Shown piece by piece: positions 13,791 through 16,905 of a DNA stretch of 16,905 bases. The translations under genes and the position numbers were made by a program. This DNA is from Psychrobacter alimentarius (GTDB lineage Bacteria; Pseudomonadota; Gammaproteobacteria; Pseudomonadales; Moraxellaceae). The notes beneath the pieces are model-generated. The model saw only the letters and a program-made list of their open reading frames with translations. It was not told the origin of the DNA and ran no database searches. The stretch spans positions 1-16,905 of the forward strand of contig NZ_CP014946.1 of the NCBI RefSeq assembly GCF_001606025.1. The letters are read 5' to 3'. How positions within the stretch are numbered: the stretch's first letter is position 1; every line of letters starts with the position of its first letter.

Positions 13791-14309
13791 CTATTGCCCA
13801 CGCAAATCTGGATTATTTACACCAGTAGCATAACTATTATCATCTAGCAGCGAATCCTGTTCCCCATAATTAGCCATAGAGTCAGATTGCGTTTGGTGAC
13901 TACTGCTAGGTTGATTGCTTTCAAAACCTGTATTTTGATCAAAATCCTCTTGATTATTTTCTTTTGCGTTGGCTACAAATGGACCCTCTTCCTCACCCAA
14001 GCCCATATCGCCACCCAAACTTTCAATCATACTTTTAAACAATTCTTTATCCGATTTTCTCGTTAAAAAATCTGGAAAATGAATCGCAAAGTACTCTCGA
14101 ATCATCTGCTCACTCTCACCATCAGTTGCCAACACCTGACCTAAAAACGCACCCATTAAAATCTTCTGCTTGTTCAGGCGTTTCTCTAACTTTACTTGCT
14201 GAACCTTAGCTTGGCGTTTTAACTCTTCCAACCGTTGACGCTCTTTTAACTCATTAGAATCTTGATTATCAAAAATAGACACAGGCGCTTTATTATTAGA
14301 TACTGACAT
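13791..14309 (-). CDS. MobC/TraD-like accessory mobilisation protein
   Basis: This 172-residue protein has a charged helical N-terminal half (ELKERQRLEELKRQAKVQQV, then KLEKRLNKQKILMGAFLGQVLA at about 41-62). The second half is acidic and Gln/Ser-rich and probably disordered. The 'R..KQKILMGAFLGQ' helix followed by an 'IREYFAIHFPDFL' segment is like the small TraD/MobC accessory proteins of MOBQ plasmids, which help the relaxase at oriT. The gene diverges from mobA, with an oriT-like region in between, as in such plasmids. AAGGATAAC is well placed before the ATG. Family assignment depends mostly on context. Confidence 0.6.
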   Translation of the reverse strand: MSVSNNKAPVSIFDNQDSNELKERQRLEELKRQAKVQQVKLEKRLNKQKILMGAFLGQVLATDGESEQMIREYFAIHFPDFLTRKSDKELFKSMIESLGGDMGLGEEEGPFVANAKENNQEDFDQNTGFESNQPSSSHQTQSDSMANYGEQDSLLDDNSYATGVNNPDLRGQ

Positions 14310-14439
14310 CAGAGTTATCCTTATCGATTAAATTTCACTCAGCATAGCAAGCACCCCACTATCATTCAATCACTTGTGGTAAGCTTTAACACAACCACAT
14401 CCGAAACCTTAGATAGCTTAGTTTATTATTTAATAGTGG

Positions 14440-14570
14440 CGTCTCCCTGACTAAGGGCGAAGTAACGACTCAAAATTTAATCTATCCACTTCGTTACTAT
14501 TCTTAATTTTGAATCCTTCTTCGTTGGGGAAACCCCAAACCCCGCACACCACAAAAAGCGGTGGTGTGCA
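14440..14570. other. Candidate origin of transfer (oriT)
   Basis: Between the accessory gene and mobA lie TAAGGGCGAAGTAACGAC (14452-14469), which resembles the nic region of pTi/RSF1010-like MOBQ origins (AGGGCGCAATTATACGTC in pTi as I recall), and two perfect hairpins: TTGGGG-AAA-CCCCAA (14524-14538) and GCACACCAC / GTGGTGTGC (14544-14569, 8-nt loop). The position next to the relaxase start and the hairpins support oriT. The exact nick position is not determined. Confidence 0.55.
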
Positions 14571-14597
14571 AAAAGCAAAAATAGCAGGTGACTCTTT

Positions 14598-16763
14598 ATG
14601 ACAATGGTACACATTGCAACAAAGGCGATTTCTCGAAAAGCAGGACAGTCGGCTGTGGCGTGTGCCGCCTATCGTGCTGGCGATGTGCTTGATGATGCCA
14701 AATATGGCAAGACCCATGACTATAGTAAAAAGTCTGGGGTGATGAGCAGCGATATCGTTTTACCATTTTCATTAAAGGCGCTGGGTGTGAGTGTGGATCG
14801 GGAGACGCTTTGGAATACTGCCGAAGCGGCAGAGACACGTTCGGACAGTCGGGTGGCTCGTGAGTGGCTGATTAATTTGCCTCATGAATTGTCTGAGGAA
14901 GAGCGCCATTCACTGGCTATCAACTTTGCCCAAAAGCTTTGTGACGATATGGATGTGATTGCGGATGTGTGTATCCATCGTCCGGTGATGAAGTTGCCTT
15001 TTGATCCCAATGTACCGCCAAGCTCGAAGTATTTGCGTGAGGATGAGGAAAACCCTGATCCCCGTAATTTTCACGCGCATATTTTAGTCACTACTCGAGC
15101 GCCTACCATTGGACCAAATAAAACCTTGGCATTTGATCCAAAGCTTAAGACCCCGTTTGAGTGGTCCAATAAAAAACGTAAGGCGCATGATCTGCCGTCA
15201 TCGATGCAGGAGATTAAGCGTATTCGTGAGATGTGGGTAGATACCGCCAATAAGGTATTGGCCGAATATCATCTACCGCTGATGGATGCGCGCAGTTACA
15301 AGGATCAGGGGCTTGATCAGCAGCCCACCATTAAAATGGGGGTAGAGGCGACAGCAATGGAGCGCCGAGGCATCACGACCGAAAAAGGTAATACCAACCG
15401 CGCCATCAAAGCACGTAATAACTTGGTGGCTGACAACCATATCAAACAGGAGGCAGACAATGAGCGACGAATTAGCGCACTTAGAAAAGGACTTGCTTGG
15501 GCAACTGAGAAAAATGCAAGACTACCTGGCAGCATTGGAGGCACAAAACAACGAGCTGACTTTGCAAAACACCTCTCTGGAAGCTCAGAATACTACATTA
15601 CATACTGCACAAAACAATCTCATAGAACGGCAATTCGAGTTGACGACACAAAACGATGCGTTGAAGAGGCAAAATCAGGCATTGCTTGGGCAGCTAAACA
15701 GTGCGAAGACCTACCAAAGCGATGTGATGACACAAAACAAAGAATTAATGACACAAAACAAGAAAACAATAAGCTCACACAACGAATTGACGACACAAAA
15801 CAAGCAATTGAGGGAATCACTGAAGCTATCGGAAAGTCAAATATTGAAATTAACAAAGCAACTGAGCGAAGTGCAAGACCAGCCCCTAGTCCCTTCGATG
15901 ACGACGCACGACGAGCAAGAGCTGCTCGACTTGATCGACAAGAAGGACGCATTGATCGAGACACTCGAGCAAACCGTTTTGAAGATGAGAGAATCTTTGA
16001 GTATGCTGAACGTATGAAGCTGCACCTAGCGATGCGCTTGATACAACGTCATCGTGAGGCGATGGCCATCAACTGGGCGCAAGGAGAAACCGCGGCTGAC
16101 GCCCCTGATAAATTTGATCAGCGTCAAGTGGCACTACTTAGCGAGTTTGCACAGCGCCATGGTATTGAGGACCACGATAAAGCCGTGGAATTTACCGCGC
16201 ACTTACGCCAAGTGGCCAAACGTTTTGATTACACGCTGGTTGAAAACAACAAAGCCATCATCAAGCTGTTGCGTGATCCTAACGCTGAACGTGAGCAGTA
16301 TCTAGCGCTTACCAAGCATTTTACAGATTTCAGAGACAATATCGATCAAAAACGAGCGGCATTTAATACCAGCATCATCGACAAGCTAGGCGGTAGCGCA
16401 GGAGAGGTTGGCAGAATGACTCGGGACATCATCTCATCGTCTAGCTACATAGAAGGGTTAAACCATTACATCAATAATGATAGTCATTCAGTTGAGGCAA
16501 GAGACGTTGCCAAAGAATATTTAGCAGATACCTTGGATAAAACCTGTCAGCAATTCAAACTTGCGTTGCGTGATGTTAACTCTTTACCACCAACCCAGCG
16601 TAAAACCTACTCAGAGGCGCTTAAAGCCACTTTAGAGACGTTTACTGAGCAATATGGCAAAGAGCTGTCTGAAAGCCAACACAAAGCCCTACAGGGCGGT
16701 TTAGAGTCGTACAAACATCAGGTTAATAAAACTCATTCACCTAGCCGAGGATTTAGTCTTTAA
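14598..16763 (+). CDS. mobA: MobA/MobL family relaxase (MOBQ)
   Basis: This 721-residue enzyme should nick oriT and stay bound to the 5' end during transfer. The N-terminal relaxase domain (about 1-215) has catalytic Tyr25 in ACAAYRAGD and the metal-binding NFHAHILVTTR with H159 and H161. DSRVAREWLINLPHEL and WVDTANKVLAEYHLPLMDARSY also fit MobA/MobL. Residues about 290-470 are low-complexity coiled coil with repeated [D/C/G]TKQ, and there a second gene is encoded in another frame. The C-terminal part (from about M473, MKLHLAMRLIQRHREAMAIN) is helical and has no recognisable primase. Length is like RSF1010 MobA (709). AGGTGA precedes the ATG. An ATG at 16014 in this frame overlaps the nested gene's stop, so a shorter C-terminal product is possible. 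Confidence 0.93.
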   Translation: MTMVHIATKAISRKAGQSAVACAAYRAGDVLDDAKYGKTHDYSKKSGVMSSDIVLPFSLKALGVSVDRETLWNTAEAAETRSDSRVAREWLINLPHELSEEERHSLAINFAQKLCDDMDVIADVCIHRPVMKLPFDPNVPPSSKYLREDEENPDPRNFHAHILVTTRAPTIGPNKTLAFDPKLKTPFEWSNKKRKAHDLPSSMQEIKRIREMWVDTANKVLAEYHLPLMDARSYKDQGLDQQPTIKMGVEATAMERRGITTEKGNTNRAIKARNNLVADNHIKQEADNERRISALRKGLAWATEKNARLPGSIGGTKQRADFAKHLSGSSEYYITYCTKQSHRTAIRVDDTKRCVEEAKSGIAWAAKQCEDLPKRCDDTKQRINDTKQENNKLTQRIDDTKQAIEGITEAIGKSNIEINKATERSARPAPSPFDDDARRARAARLDRQEGRIDRDTRANRFEDERIFEYAERMKLHLAMRLIQRHREAMAINWAQGETAADAPDKFDQRQVALLSEFAQRHGIEDHDKAVEFTAHLRQVAKRFDYTLVENNKAIIKLLRDPNAEREQYLALTKHFTDFRDNIDQKRAAFNTSIIDKLGGSAGEVGRMTRDIISSSSYIEGLNHYINNDSHSVEARDVAKEYLADTLDKTCQQFKLALRDVNSLPPTQRKTYSEALKATLETFTEQYGKELSESQHKALQGGLESYKHQVNKTHSPSRGFSL
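15460..16017 (+). CDS. Coiled-coil protein nested in mobA (MobB-like)
   Basis: A 185-residue reading frame lies entirely inside mobA, in a different frame of the same strand. A perfect AGGAGG (15448-15453) stands six bases before its ATG, the best ribosome site in the window. The product starts MSDELAHLEKDLLGQLRKMQ and is almost all coiled coil, with many Gln/Asn-rich repeats (TQNDALKRQN, MTQNKELMTQNKK, LTTQNKQLRESL), then an acidic end (LLDLIDKKDALIETLEQTVL). RSF1010 also has mobB wholly inside mobA, and its MobB helps the relaxase complex. A similar job is likely here, but I see no sequence similarity to judge it. The stop TGA overlaps an ATG of mobA (ATGA, 16014-16017). Confidence 0.75.
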   Translation: MSDELAHLEKDLLGQLRKMQDYLAALEAQNNELTLQNTSLEAQNTTLHTAQNNLIERQFELTTQNDALKRQNQALLGQLNSAKTYQSDVMTQNKELMTQNKKTISSHNELTTQNKQLRESLKLSESQILKLTKQLSEVQDQPLVPSMTTHDEQELLDLIDKKDALIETLEQTVLKMRESLSMLNV

Positions 16764-16839
16764 TCTACTCCTCAAAAGAACCGTTACTAAGGAATAAATT
16801 GCTTAGACAAGCTACGTGGTTTAAATGATGATTTTTCAC

Positions 16840-16848
16840 TTATCCACA
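16840..16848 (+). other. Consensus DnaA box of oriV
   Basis: TTATCCACA matches the E. coli DnaA consensus exactly. It is followed by an A/T-rich run and then by 10-bp direct repeats that continue into the start of the window. With the iterons about 120 bp further on around the circle, this makes a full iteron-type origin. Confidence 0.75.
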
Positions 16849-16882
16849 AAAAAATTTATCACCCGTTTCTTTAAGGGTTTTT

Positions 16883-16905
16883 ATTTGATCCTGTTTACTC
16901 CTGTT
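16883..16905 (+). repeat. Short direct repeats continuing across the window ends
   Basis: The end of the window reads CCTGTTTACTCCTGTT and its first bases read TACTCCTGTTTA. Joined as a circle they give three tandem copies of CCTGTTTA at 10-bp spacing (ACTCCTGTTT unit). They lie between the DnaA box and the iterons, where iteron plasmids often have an opening region. The continuity supports the window being a whole circular plasmid. Confidence 0.6.

Noticed and set aside
14451..14838. Minus-strand reading frames across the oriT region and mobA start
   Set aside because: They overlap the catalytic tyrosine region of the relaxase and the oriT hairpins; the residue composition is implausible.
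15620..15964. 114-codon minus-strand reading frame inside mobA
   Set aside because: It is the antisense of the repetitive region, with Ser/Cys-rich low-complexity content and no convincing ribosome site.

Overview
The window looks like a complete small mobilisable plasmid of about 16.9 kb, opened inside its replication origin. The best guess for the host is a Moraxellaceae gammaproteobacterium, most likely Psychrobacter. This rests on the AT-rich composition, the Rep_3 initiator paired with the HTH/coiled-coil 'plasmid replication DNA-binding protein' seen in Acinetobacter and Psychrobacter plasmids, and the style of the small secreted proteins. No database search was possible, so family names come from motif recognition. 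Circularity is an inference: the last bases (16883-16905) and the first (1-12) together form a run of 10-bp direct repeats, next to a consensus DnaA box and the iterons.

Replication (16764-16905 and 1-1780): DnaA box, 10-bp repeats, 20-bp iterons, the Rep_3 initiator repB, and a convergent HTH/coiled-coil gene with palindromes both upstream and inside its coding region. Next come an Excalibur-domain secreted protein and a lipoprotein whose genes overlap.

Cargo and debris (2590-12090): this part is a mosaic. It holds a 3' fragment of a lysozyme-inhibitor-like gene cut exactly at an IS256-type end, a restriction-endonuclease-like 3' fragment cut at an IS3-type end, a zinc alcohol dehydrogenase, a small hypothetical gene, a serine resolvase, another small hypothetical gene, and the L-lactate operon lldP-lldD (permease and FMN dehydrogenase). 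Beyond these lie a roughly 650-bp gene-poor stretch, a probable 29-residue membrane peptide, a secreted Sel1-repeat protein, an unknown protein and a decayed IS3 transposase. A near-perfect 22-bp inverted repeat pair (2591 and 10169) brackets the 7.6 kb with the dehydrogenase, resolvase and lactate genes.

Envelope genes (12091-13700): a lipoprotein and a small membrane protein in one operon, an intact copy of the lysozyme-inhibitor-like gene in inverted orientation to the broken copy, and IS256-type remnants. Two paired-end elements of nearly identical geometry (70 and 72 bp, each with a 24-nt centre) sit at the edges of the two gene copies.

Mobilisation (13791-16763): a MobC/TraD-like accessory gene and a MOBQ-type relaxase gene (mobA) diverge from a hairpin-rich oriT-like region. 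A 185-codon coiled-coil gene with an ideal Shine-Dalgarno lies wholly inside mobA in another frame. Its stop codon overlaps an in-frame ATG of mobA. This nested layout is the most interesting feature of the window.

Together the genes suggest a plasmid that replicates by iteron control, resolves multimers with its own resolvase, is mobilised by a helper, and carries L-lactate use, an alcohol or aldehyde oxidation enzyme and several envelope proteins.
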